NCBI GenBank assembly: GCA_022478985.1
Contig: JAKSZP010010617.1
Coordinates: forward strand, 1 to 64,000
Direction of reading: 5' to 3'
Length of the DNA: 64,000 bases
From: Massospora cicadina
Taxonomy: Eukaryota; Entomophthoromycota; Entomophthoromycetes; Entomophthorales; Entomophthoraceae
The notes beneath the pieces were generated by a model. It searched no databases. It was not told where the DNA came from and saw only the letters and a list, made by a program, of their open reading frames with translations. Below are positions 1 to 10,603 of this stretch, one piece after another. Position numbers and translations under genes: made by a program. How positions within the stretch are numbered: position 1 is the first letter of the stretch; the number at the start of each line of letters is the position of its first letter.

Positions 1-775
1 AATGCAGCTGACTGGCCCCCATCTGCAAAGTGAAATTCTGCTGCATGGGGAATTCTGGATAAACTCTCTTCCACTTCTGGGAAGGGGTTGATTACAGTGA
101 TAGCTTTGCCCATGCACAGGTCGGGCATTAAGCGAAATTGCTGTAGTTCAAGTTGCTGGATTTCTCCATAGGCCACAAGACCTTTGTGGAGCTCCTCCTC
201 GATTACCTTATGAGGAAGTTTGGTGGGGAGCGAGTCAAAGGAGATGAACAAAGTTTTGCTTTGTTCCATCTGGTGCACGCGGTGCACACAATTTATTTGC
301 CCTCAGGGAGGGCAATTTCCATGCAGATTTTTGCTGCGGCATCAGCTTCATCAGCTGTTTCAAAACCAATATCAATCCAGCCGCGGCCCATGTTGTTGGT
401 GGCTACATACACCGCGTGAGGGAAAAGTGAGGGCTGTGCCTCACATGTTTTCTCCCACAGGGTCGGTGACTCATCCCCAAGGAAGAGTCTGATCCCATGT
501 TCCACCTTTGACAAAGGTTGGTTGAATTGAATGTACATGTATTGCACGTGCTTTACAGTAAGTACCATAAACCCAGATGGTGTCTGAGTTTGCAATTTCT
601 TTGCAGATTGGGTTCATGGTCCCCCTCCAGGGCGTTTCTTGCCCTTAGTTGCACCGTTAAGTGCACCGCTTGCCATGATGCTCGCCCATGTTGTATTATT
701 TTTGTTATTAAAGTCGCCCATCTTTCCAGTGTGTGATTATCCAAATTTGCTGTTCAAATTGAATCATAGTAGCTA
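1..775 (-). pseudogene. LINE family 2, 5' end with ORF1 fragment (copy 2a)
   Basis: Minus-strand ORF1 (RNA-binding protein) fragment of an L1/Tx1-like LINE, cut by the window start. Near 640 it encodes the N-terminal KKRPGGG stretch. A conserved block follows around 290-450 (LWEK, then YVAT, then RGWIDIGFETADEADAAA), and near 130-1 a frame-shifted LCMGKAITVI segment. The same blocks occur in the same order at 14960-15560 (minus), 42250-42790 (minus) and 62440-63060 (plus), which defines the family. The leader at about 700-775 also resembles the leaders of the copies at 15600-15660 and 42840-42900, so the 5' end is probably preserved. Several frame changes make it a pseudogene. No ORF2 is visible; it would lie before base 1. 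Confidence 0.7.
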
Positions 776-987
776 AAGTGATTGTTACAAGAAAGAAAAG
801 CAATTGCTTTAATATAGTTAATTCATCTAGATATTATAATTAGTTGTTAGAATTTTGATATGGCAAACATAGTGTGATTTTTTATTATTGCCAAAAATAC
901 AATTTTGCAATAAACTAAAAAATATTATTTTTAAAATATTTATAATTTTTATTTATCTTTAGAGGTTTTTACAATATAGACAATATA
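776..987. other. AT-rich stretch without recognisable features
   Basis: Strongly AT-rich sequence between the LINE leader and a SINE. I see no open frame or repeat structure beyond the left copy of the SINE target duplication at its right edge (971-987). Confidence 0.6.
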
Positions 988-1119
988 AAAATTCTTTGAG
1001 GTGGGTCAATCTTGGGATAAAAATACCACAACAAGAATATTTTCTAACCAGTAAAGGTTTCAAACTTCAAAACCTGCACTAGGGGTGGAAGCAGTTTACC
1101 CGCTCAGCTAACCACCCTT
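988..1119 (-). mobile_element. tRNA-derived SINE (copy a)
   Basis: About 132 bp on the minus strand. The head carries a tRNA-like promoter: an A-box TAGCTGAGCGG (around 1102-1112 on the plus strand) and a weaker B-box region ending in TTTGAAACC. The tail carries GTATTTTTATCCCAAG followed by TTGACC, which is shared with the plus-strand SINE at 2537-2671. Flanking 17-bp repeats (971-987 and 1120-1136) are similar but imperfect and look like an aged target-site duplication. SINEs have no protein; they depend on a LINE-encoded EN and RT. Confidence 0.65.
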
Positions 1120-1136
1120 ACAATAGATACAATATA

Positions 1137-2536
1137 CTAATAATAACTCTGCTTTTTCTTACATAATTGCTTTATATAGGCAAGTGAGCATACTTTTTGA
1201 GGATATTGGCCTACATTTTATTAGATTATTATACTTCTATAAAAGACATATTTTTACATTATGTTATAACTAGAATTATTTAAATTTATGGCTTGTGGAC
1301 CATGTAACTGTTATGACATCTCCATGTTAACTAAACAGTATTGTACCCTCAGAAACACTCCTGAGAGCAAATGTTATGCTTGCCACAGTTGCCTGGTTGC
1401 CAGGGCGTTCCATTATAACTGTGATCCCAATGCCATTAAGCCTAAATTCCCCTAGCTCTGACAGGGCACACTCATTTGTAACATGCAGTTTTTACCAGAT
1501 ATTGAATGTTTTTAAATTTAGATGTTATAAAAGATAAGGTTTACTTAAAAAATCAGGATAAAATAATTTCTGATCTTTTTAGCAAAAAAGCTAATAAGAC
1601 TTTGATTATTAGTTACTTAGTATTATGCCTAATTCTTAGTAGTTCTGTTGCTTTCTAAATTCATGGAATTTTCATAGTACTAACTGTCTATGCAATTTAC
1701 AGTCATCAGGGCAAAAATATAAACCATCTAATTTAAAAAAACTCAAGGTTTAAAAAAGCTCTGTGTCAGACTTTATTCACTAAATAAGCTTGACAACTGA
1801 CATCTCTAATGCTTGCAAGTAGGACAATGCTAACTCCGTAAAGTTGACAGAATAATTATCTTATAGTTGATTATACAATTTGGTATATTATCTGGGATAA
1901 AGCATTTAGCAGATCACTTTATAAGTGACTAAGAAAGATGAACCTCAAATGGATGGAAGTATGAATTTTATTTTGGTAAAACTCTGAGTTAACTTTATCA
2001 AATGAAAGAAAAAAATCCAAAGATAGATTTATAGAGAAATGATAACTTCTATTACTATAGTATATAATCTATACAGTTTAAATATTATTAAAATTTGAAA
2101 ATAGAAAATATAATGCTTTGAATATATGGGTACTTTGCCTATAATAAGAATAATCAAAGGATGCAGAAGTGGTAGTAAGGATATAATTTTAGTCATTAAG
2201 TTTGGGACATGTGCCAATCAAGTGGTATAGTATCTGATATTTAAAAAACTTAAAGATTTAAATATATATGATATTAAATAAAGTTAGCTATTGGATGAGA
2301 TAATAAATATATAGATCTTTGTTCTGTACAATATCATAATAAATATCAGTTAGGGTGATCGCCCTGCATAATTAGTTATGGATAGTCAAGTAGCAATTTA
2401 TAAAAAATTAATAAATTTAGCATTATAGTAGAGAATCACTTGTGTCCTATCAGTTTAATACTAATATTAAATTAGCCTTAGATTAGCAAAGCATTAATAT
2501 ATATTATAATAAAATTTGAGTTTGATGTGATCTATA
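1137..2536. other. AT-rich region, no gene recognised
   Basis: Short open frames here are AT-driven and show no protein signature. A moderately GC-richer patch at about 1320-1470 has no recognisable origin. Bases 2521-2536 are the left copy of the SINE target duplication. Confidence 0.5.
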
Positions 2537-2671
2537 GCGGAGTGGTAGCATACTGAGGTGGTTCCTGCTCCACTTTGGGTTGGGCTTTGATTGAAACAGG
2601 TTCAAAACCAGCACAGGCTAAAAAAACTTGGTATAGTATTTTTATCCCAAGGTTGACCTGCTTTGTTTACT
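2537..2671 (+). mobile_element. tRNA-derived SINE (copy b)
   Basis: About 135 bp, flanked by a 16-bp duplication (2521-2536 and 2672-2687, 15 of 16 bases equal). It starts with GCGGAGTGGTAGC, has a B-box GGTTCAAAACC near 2600, then an A-run and the family tail GTATTTTTATCCCAAGG plus TTGACC. The tail matches SINE copy a. The internal A- and B-boxes point to RNA polymerase III transcription. Autonomous partner: presumably one of the LINEs in the region (inference). Confidence 0.75.
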
Positions 2672-2687
2672 TTTGATGTGATCTGTA

Positions 2688-3435
2688 TTGAATCAGAAAC
2701 CCCATATGAGACAACACCCATACTAGGGCTAATCCTGACACCATTAATTAGTTTCTTTTGAGAATAACTTTGTTAGCACCACTCCAGTGAGTTCTTTTGT
2801 TGCTATAAAATCTGAACATAAATAACTTGCTCGCCCCAGTGTTGAAAAAGAAGTGGTCTAAATAAAAATAGATGCTCTTTACTGAAGAATCCACTATGAC
2901 AACATTTATAATTGATATATATGATTGTCCAAGCTGGGAGCAGGAGCCATAAACTTTGACCAAAGAACTAGAGGTTTTGTAAGTGTATAGCGCCAATGAA
3001 ACAATTAGCTAGGCTTCTTAAATCTAAACTAAGAGCATTTTTATAACGCTTAATCTTAATTTATTATTGATATAAAGCAGCTCACAGGAGAGAGGGCAAT
3101 GGTATAAGAAGAGTCATTAGCAATGCTAAAAGGAGGTTGGTCAATTTTATCTTGTAACAAAGTTCTGACATAGTGACACTAACAATCAATAAAGATATCT
3201 ATCTCTATATTTTTATACTTCTTTTTTAGCTTATAAAGGGATAGCATTTCGCACATTGCTATATTGTTGTTTAGTAGTGTATTAGCCATTTGGGTGCACA
3301 TAAACCAATTTTTTTCATTATACTTTGCATCAAAATTTTTTGATTAGTAGGTGTTATATAATCCACCCAAACCAAAAGAATTAAATTGTGTAAAAGCAAA
3401 GAGGTCTAGACCTTTATATAATGTATCATTTAAAT
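2688..3435. other. AT-rich region, no gene recognised
   Basis: No coding or structural RNA signature seen. The minus-strand open frame around 2748-2996 has no family motif. Confidence 0.5.
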
Positions 3436-3454
3436 GATGTTATATAACTCATCT

Positions 3455-3504
3455 GAGATTGGTGTATCCCTCCATTAGGTTGGGACCACTTAATGCTAAA
3501 AAAA
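3455..3504 (+). mobile_element. 50-bp LINE 3'-tail insertion
   Basis: Fifty bases whose end (GGTTGGGACCA, then a CTAAAAAAA tail) matches the extreme 3' end of the family 1 LINEs at 22840-22869 and 4018-4045. It lies between two 19-bp direct repeats, 3436-3454 and 3505-3523, which differ at one base. This is a very short 5'-truncated target-primed insertion. A SINE sharing the LINE tail is the alternative. Confidence 0.75.
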
Positions 3505-3580
3505 GATGCTATATAACTCATCTAAATTTCTAAATAACTAAACTTCTTATAAAAGCTGGTTCATTACAGCTATGATTATA

Positions 3581-3821
3581 TTTTATTTAAACAAGGCAAG
3601 CCGACCAGGGGACAGGCATTACCAAAAGAAAGAAAGAAATGACATGAAACCTGAACAGGGTCAACTCCGTCAAAGAAAGTTTTCCACCTCCAGATTGGGA
3701 CTCATATTTTCTGGTTACGTCATGGGTAAGGTTTTCATGTTATTAAACCTACTAACCGCCAATAGCTTCCTTTGGCTGGCACCCCAATCGATGTGCGAAG
3801 GGCAGGAATTGAACCCACAAC
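3581..3821 (-). mobile_element. SINE-like 241-bp insertion with tRNA B-box
   Basis: Bracketed by a perfect 14-bp direct repeat (3567-3580 and 3822-3835). Read on the minus strand it begins with GGGTTCAATTCCTGCCC, a good RNA polymerase III B-box / T-arm sequence, and ends in AAATAAAA. No A-box is visible, so it may be 5'-truncated just upstream of the T-arm. An AAAG microsatellite lies at about 3620-3640. The body does not obviously match SINE copies a and b, so it is probably another family. Confidence 0.6.
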
Positions 3822-4000
3822 CAGCTATGATTATAAAATAGTAAGTTATAATTAGTTTGTAAGTATAGTAGGACCTCTTATATTGAATTTGATGGTTTCT
3901 AAGAAAAAAATTGATATATAGAAATTTTATTATATAAAAACCTGTTTCTTATTATTATTTGTAGGTTAGATAAAGCACTGTAATTTGTTTTAGAAATCCT

Positions 4001-4017
4001 TTATAGGCCTCCATACT
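4001..4017. repeat. 17-bp target-site duplication, left copy
   Basis: TTATAGGCCTCCATACT, repeated exactly at 10068-10084. The pair brackets LINE copy 1a and fixes both its ends. Confidence 0.9.
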
Positions 4018-4072
4018 TTTTTTAGTACTAGATGGTCCCAACCTGAGGGGGGGAACATTGATGTTTATTAAA

Positions 4073-7000
4073 TTACGCCTGGGCTCCCAAGAGCCTGAGG
4101 CGAGGGAAAGGGAGGGAGGAGGCATTGAGAAAGGGAGGGGGGTTTGCGCGCCAGAGCCGTGCTGCAGTGACAACTGAGCGGGGGAGGGTTGGCGACATAG
4201 TGCAGACCTTCAGGGCCATCTCAAAGTGTACCTGAAATTGGGTGATTATGTGTGGAAGGGTCCACACCTGCTGGTCAAAGGCAGCATGAAGGAAGAGGTT
4301 ATGGATGGTCCAGATGGCTGTGGCATAGGCGAGGACATGGAGGGGTAAGTGGCAACCAGGCAACGTCTGCTCAAACATGAGGTCTTGTACAGGGTGTCCA
4401 GACCAGGGCTGAGCATGGAGGAGCGCGCAAGCCTTTGGCCAAAATGTGGTGACACCTGGACAGGTGAAAAAATGATGGAGGTGGGAGTCAATAGGCTCCA
4501 CACAGCGGGGGCAGCTTCAGTGCTGGAAGGTAGGGCCAGTCCGGTCCCCTGTCCTGTATGAACAGTGGAGCACCCTCCATAAGGTGTTGGACACCTTTGC
4601 TGACAGGATGAGGTGATAGACGTCCTTCCACAATTCCATAAGGTCAAAACTCATGGAGGGAGGGAGGAGCTAAAGGAGTCTTGGGCGGATGGGATGACGA
4701 TCTTGGGGTTGAGGCGAGTTGTGACAACTTGTTCATTGTGCACAATTGCATGGCAACGGGGGCTGAGGCCAGGGCCATCCCTTCTGTACAGGAAGGCATG
4801 GTGGATCTGCGCGCCTACTCATTTCAGGGTAAGGAGAGCCTGGTTTCAGTAGGGGGATGAGGATGATTTCAGGCGATGGCCTGGGTGGTTTGTGAGACAC
4901 TCCCCTAATGAGGTCAGAGATGCTCTAGGAAGACCCAGAGCTGCTGACACTGACTGGCGGAGGGCGGGCGCCCATTGGGGCATGGGGATCGCGTCCCAGC
5001 AGACAATCAGCCATAGGAACTTCAGGAAGATTGTGGTGGCGTGGGATCGCGTGTCCAGAAGCCCTAGGCCCCCTTCATTGCAGGGTCAGGCAATGGTTGA
5101 GAGGGCCATTGGTGGATGGTTTGAGCCCCAGATCCAACAGCGGAGGAGTACATTGAGCCGCGTATAAAAGGCATCTGTGAATGGGCAGACGTGCGCTAGG
5201 AACCAGACTTTGGAGAGGAGGAACACATTGGCCATCAGAGCTCGACCCTGGGTGGTGATGTGCCGCCAGTTCCAGCTGGCAATCCTGGAGTTAACTGCTG
5301 CGAGGAGCAAGTCCTCATTGTCTTTTAGCGCAACTCCTTGTTGGTTGGTGATAACGCCCAGGTGAAGGAAGGTACCACGCACAGGTTCAATACCAAATGG
5401 TGGGGGATAGGTGGGGGAGCCAACCTGTACAACTGTTGTCTTGGAGGTGTTGACCATGGAGTTGAAGCCTTGGTACCTCTCAATGGTTACAGCAGTGAGG
5501 GCAACAACCCCAAGGCCAAATGCAATGGCGGTGTCATCTGCAAATGCCATGGTGCGGGTGAGGGCTTTACCTGGGACCAGAATTCCTGTTAGCTTGTCCT
5601 TTAAGGAGGCCAAGAGGGGGTCAAGGGTATTGTTAAAATGGATAGGGCTCAGGGGGTCCCCTTGCCAGAGACCTTGTCCAACTGGTACTGCCACTGTAAA
5701 ACCCATTGGCGCCAGGACTCTGGTGTGGAGCTGGTCATAGAGCGCTGATATCCAGCGCCTAGCTGCGGGTGGGAGATGGAAGCGGGCCAGGGAAGCATCA
5801 ATATACTTCCAGGCTACCCGATCATATGCTTTCTCCATATCCAGGAGAGCCACAAAGCCATTCACCTTATGAGAGTTAGCAGTTAAAGTCACGTGAAGGT
5901 CATTATAGTTGTCCCATAACGACCTCCCCGGAATAAAACCGTACTGGGATGGGGAGAGGCGAGGTGACACCCATTTGGTGATGCAGTTGGCCTGAAGCTT
6001 CTTGAAGATCTTGTGGTCTGTGTTGATCAACGCTATGGGGCGTCAGTTCGCCAGGTTCTCACGGTCTGACTTCATGTGAATGAGGGTCTTGATTGAGCCT
6101 CTGGAGTCGGGGGAGGCCTCGCCATTCACCAAGAGTGCAGCAAAGAGGTCGCGGATGGTTCTGGATATCACTGCAGGTTCCAGAAGGTACACTTCGAAGG
6201 GTATTCCATCTGGGCCGGGGCTTTAAGCCGTGAGGATTTCAGAAGGGTTTCCATCACCTCCTGGATGGAAATAGGCGCCAGTAGAGCCTCATCAGCCTGT
6301 GGGTCAATGGGCGGCTCTGGAGCCCGCCACAGGAAGTCTTAGGTGTCCGACGGGTCCACCTGGGTGGCATGGAAGAGGCTGGAGTAGAAGCGGTGTAGTT
6401 CCTACGTGATTTCCTCCTTATCCGAAGTGGTTGTAGTGCCAATCTTCAGTGCAGTAATATCCTGCACTGTTGACTGGGCTTTCTGTTTCTGAAAGAAGAA
6501 GCGGGTGGGGCGTTCCCATTGAGCATAGTAACAAGATGTTGTAAAGTTTGCTGCCCATTCTTCCTGCAGTGTGAGCTCCAAGCGGAGTGCTTCCTGTGCC
6601 GCTTCCCAGTCTTCCAACCAACGGGGAGAAGGCGAAGGCTGGCAGTTTCGCTCCAGATGCCTGATTCTGGCCGCCCTTTTGACTCTGGCGCGAGCTGCAG
6701 TCATCTGGGCTTTGGCACAGTTGTAAGCAACGCGGGTGATGCCCTTGGTCACCGCCCATCTATCCTTGTGGTCAAGCAGGTGGGGTGGGGGGAGGTGAGA
6801 GTCTCCCAGATGGTCATAGACAGCTTCTCCTTAGTGAAGGGGTTGTTGAGAAGAGCTGGGGCAACCTTAGGCCAGAACCTATGCGACAGTCTAAGTGTGG
6901 TGGTGAGGACAACGGTGAGTGACCTGTGATCACTCAGATGGTTGTCACGGGAGATGGGAGAGGAGACGCGGCAAATAGCAGGGGGCCAATCAGTGCCATA

Positions 7001-7602
7001 TCTATGCGTGACGCTGACTAGAAAGCTCCTCCATCATACTGGATCCTAGTCATGCAACCTAGGCCAGACGCGGAGGGTGGAAGCAAATCCATAAAGCCAC
7101 TCAGGCAAATGAAATCCTAGAGGCGACTTGATTTAGGGCGTTCCTTTGCTGCAGGGGGTAAGAGTCACGGACGCGACTTAAGGTTGTGTTGAAATCTCCC
7201 ATGAGGACTGTATTCCGTGGGAGATTGAGTTGGACGATCTCTCAAGAGCCAGTTTTGCTCCTGACTTGCATTAGACAGGTAGATGCTTGCAGCGAAGAAA
7301 GAGAAGTCAGGAGTGTGTGAGTTTGGCCAGTATGAGGCGGCCACCTAGATATTGTGAAAAAGAATGGGTTCTAACCCGGGGATTCAAAGCAATAAAGGTG
7401 GCATGGTTTGTCCATATGGAGCTGCCTCCAAACTGTTCATTTCATGCAGATTGTTTGTGGGGGAGGAATGGGGCTCCTGTACAGCAGCGATGTCAATTTG
7501 TGCTGACCTGAAGTTGCGGAGGAGGCGGGCTCTCCACTTAAAGTCCCACAACCCATTCGCGTTGATGGATTGCAAGGCCAGGGTGCTGCCGTGGGGACTC
7601 AT
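4073..7602 (-). pseudogene. LINE ORF2 (EN-RT), broken (copy 1a)
   Basis: Would nick target DNA and reverse transcribe the element RNA. The EN start (MSPHG, then AAVQEPH) is at 7602-7460. The EN end with DNHLSDHRS is near 6930. The RT fingers and palm lie in 5086-6030, with FIPGRSLWDN, QGDPLSP and the catalytic FADD all readable. The C-terminal Cys-His segment and the AIWTIH block lie at 4100-4560. Frame changes and stops separate these parts. R-to-H and R-to-W replacements relative to copy 1b are mostly CpG transitions. The two frame breaks at about 7100 and 6790 are also present in copy 1b. Confidence 0.88.
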
Positions 7603-7649
7603 AGCTGTTCCCCTCCATGTCCTGGGGGGGTTGCCAGCGCTTAAACCTG

Positions 7650-9970
7650 CTGCTGTGAGGCAGCTGGTTTTGAGTCCTTTAGCTTGACTATCAGCTGCAA
7701 TCTGTGAGGAGTGTCGAGGGTTCTGAGGAGAAGGAGAGGGTGGGGGTGGAGGACCCAGTAAGCCAGCCTAGGATGCTGCCCCGCTCCGTTGCAGGGGAAG
7801 GACCTGAGGGTGCTCAATGGCGACCTCCGCGGTGTCCCCATTTGATGAGTCTGAGTCCATATTCACTTCCTCCAACACTGCAAAGGAGCCGCGCGAAATG
7901 GACTGTGGGGTTGGGGTAGGATTTTTGAGGTGGCACTTCTACCGCAGGCTGTGGGTTGCCAGTCCATGCTGGTGGGCATAGTTCTATTGGGAGCTGAGGG
8001 TTGATGCGATAAATCGCTGCTGGAGGTTGGTGGGGGTGCCGCGGAGCCCTGAGTGGGGGTGGCTGACGAGGGGCGCCCTGTGGGAGATGCCTTGCGCGGC
8101 AGAGAGAGGGAGTTGACTCTGGGAGATTGGAGGGGGTGCCCACTGGAAGGGGGCATGAGCGCGAAGGTATCCCATACCAATAGTGGGGTTAGCTGTTTCA
8201 ACTGCTAGGCGTAAGGCCTCAGGGGATGGGTCTTGAACGGGAACCCATTGTGTGGGTTGTGGAATTGCTGCTGCGGCCACGTGGGATCATTTTTGTCCTG
8301 GTTTAGGCTCCTGGGTGGTGGCTAAGAAGGCTTGTTTTTGAGCTAAGCCACTATACAGGTGTCCAAGGGCGTTACACTATGAACACCGGGGCGCGCCTGA
8401 TCAGGGTCGACAAAAAAGATCTCAGGGCGTGCCCCAACTACCACCACACGAGGAATAACCTCAATGTTGCAGGATACAGTGGGGGAGGGATGAACGACGC
8501 CCTAGCAGTGCGAGCTCTTTGGGTGGAAGCATAGTAAGAGGGAACGCTATAGTCCACTGAAAGAACAAACCCAAACTCCATTAAACCACGTTGGAGCGCC
8601 AGTTTAAGAGACTCAGGATCAACAGTCGTTGGTAGGTTGGAAAAAGTAACCCATGAATTTTTCTCCAGGTGAGAGCGTGTGCGGGAGATGCGAAGAGATC
8701 CGCGTGGAATAATGACCTGGAGGGTGGCAGCATGGTCAGCAAGGGCAGCTTCAGTGAAGCCCACATCGATGTAGTGGCCCTCCACTGATTCATGGATGGT
8801 GGTGTTAATAGGAAATGTCTCCGCAATCACTGCAAAGTATGAGAAGTAATCCTCTGTATAGAAATCAACAGGGTTATGCCCATAATAAAGGCGAATTGCG
8901 TGGGATAGGGTTGAGCGAGGTAGAGCTTTTTGCGCTCTAGTTTCGGCCCATTTCTTCTTAACATCAGCAATAAACGCCACTTCACGGGGATCAGCTTTGG
9001 GTAGCATTGGTGCCAGAGGTTTTTGCCACGCCCCAGTGGCTCCTTTGGTACGTTTGTGTTTGCTTTGGGCTGCAATCATGGGTTGAATGTGAGCTGGTGG
9101 TTTGGACAAGTTTGCGGAGATCCCCTGTTGCTGGAATGCTTGATCAATTGCTGGCAGCATATTGAATTGAGGGCGGATAGTTGGGCCTCAAAATTGGGGA
9201 GGCCCATCCAGATTGGAATTAACTCCAGCCAATTGGGAGGAGGGCGATGTTTCATCACCATCCCAATCTATTTGGGTGAATTCAGCCTGAGTATGTGCTG
9301 TGATTTCATGGGCAAAACTCACTGGCTGATTGGTGAATTGGTCGTTTTCAGCATATGGAGATAAAGTGCCGACTTGAGAAGTGCCAATTATGGAGTTTAA
9401 ATGGGCTGGGTGAGATTGGAACTGTGTGAAGTTCCGAAATTTAACCCATTTGAATCCCCATTGGGAAGAGTAGATTGTCCCAATTTGGTGCTTAGTGAAC
9501 CAGAATGTGCGGCTAATCCAACCTTACATCCGAGGGTTTGAGGCCAGGTAGCTGGGTATCGCCCCTCATGGGGGGAGCCAGAAACACGGCGTCAGCAATA
9601 ATAGATGGGGCTGAATTAGCTGACACAATGGGGGAGGTGAATGCCTGGATGGCTGAGTTGCATTCAACTGAGAAGATGCCATTAAAACAGCGTGGGTGAT
9701 GGCCTCCTTGGTTGGAGGGGGCCCAGCGGGTTGGTGGGAGGCAGCGCACACAGAGCTGCTTGGGCGTGCAGGTTGCAGAAGTGCGATCAGGTGAACTGGC
9801 GTTAGTTGAAGTAGCTCCAGGTTGGGGGGTAGTGCCTGCTTTCACGGCTGCTGCTTGAGAGCGGGTGATTTTGGTTGACCCTGAGGTGGGTAACTGGGGT
9901 TGCTTTGTTTGGGGGTGGTGCTGGCTCGTTTGGCTGATCCCACGGGTTCTTTTGTGGGGTTTCCCGCCAT
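7650..9970 (-). pseudogene. LINE ORF1 (zinc-knuckle RNA-binding protein), broken (copy 1a)
   Basis: Chaperone-type ORF1. The best-preserved block, 8438-9160, carries HAIRLYYGHNP, then FSYFAVIAETFP and GHYIDVGFTEAAL, then WVTFSNLPTTVDPESL, which resembles an RRM-like fold. The second and third cysteines region of the knuckle near 8360 is damaged. A Pro/Ser-rich tail lies at 7800-8200. A MAGNP start is at 9970; the alternative later start codon of copy 1b is GTG here (9845). It carries only one copy of the repeat unit duplicated in copy 1b. Confidence 0.8.
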
Positions 9971-10067
9971 ATTTGCTAATAGTTTTCGTAAATCTCTTTA
10001 GTGGAGCTAAATTTCAAGGCTGAATTGATTTTTGAAAAGTGATGCTTAGCAGAAAGAGATTCAAAAA

Positions 10068-10084
10068 TTATAGGCCTCCATACT
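10068..10084. repeat. 17-bp target-site duplication, right copy
   Basis: Exact partner of 4001-4017. Confidence 0.9.
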
Positions 10085-10439
10085 AATAAACGACAGTTTG
10101 GCAATAAATAAATAAAAATTATAAGTTTTTTTAATAAAAATTACTTCATCTATTGAATAAAAGTTTCTAGTGTACAGTGTTTATTTATTTCTTTAAAAAT
10201 TATTTTATATTGGAAATTTCATAGGACTTAAAAAAAGTTCAATAAATGGAGATTTTTGATATAAAGAAGTTCAATATACAGAGGTCCTAGTTAATGTTGT
10301 ATATTACAACACCAAAATAACCAAACCCATTTATAAAGTTAATTAGATTGTTAGTTTTTGATGTCAGTGATCTCAGTTGTAGTAACATGTAGGAAAGTAC
10401 ATAGGACACGTATACATCATTAGAGACATTGTTTTTTAA
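10085..10439. other. AT-rich spacer
   Basis: Short AT-rich sequence between two minus-strand LINEs. No gene, promoter or repeat recognised. Confidence 0.5.
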
Positions 10440-10603
10440 TTTATTCAGGGAAGGCCAACCATAAGATGGACACTTCTGATATGTAACAATAAATGAGCAC
10501 CAAGATACATAAGAGGCACCCCAGAGGAGCTAAAGCTGCATCCTGTTGCCAGTGGGAACGCCAATAGAAGGAAGAGGGGTATCATGAGAAGAGGCTTGCA
10601 CCA

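Larger units (their letters stand above)
4018..10067 (-). mobile_element. LINE family 1, near-complete decayed copy (1a)
   Basis: Non-LTR retrotransposon, 5' end at 10067 and A-rich 3' end at 4018. It aligns along its whole length with the plus-strand copy at 16423-22869, in inverted orientation. The perfect 17-bp TSD shows it is one complete insertion event. Order from 5': leader, ORF1 with zinc knuckle, ORF2 with EN, RT and C-terminal zinc motif, short 3' UTR with AATAAA and a terminal GGGACCATCTAGTACT-A tail. Differences from the other copy include many C-to-T and G-to-A changes, stops and indels, so it is inactive. It lacks the 375-bp ORF1 duplication of copy 1b. Confidence 0.92.
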
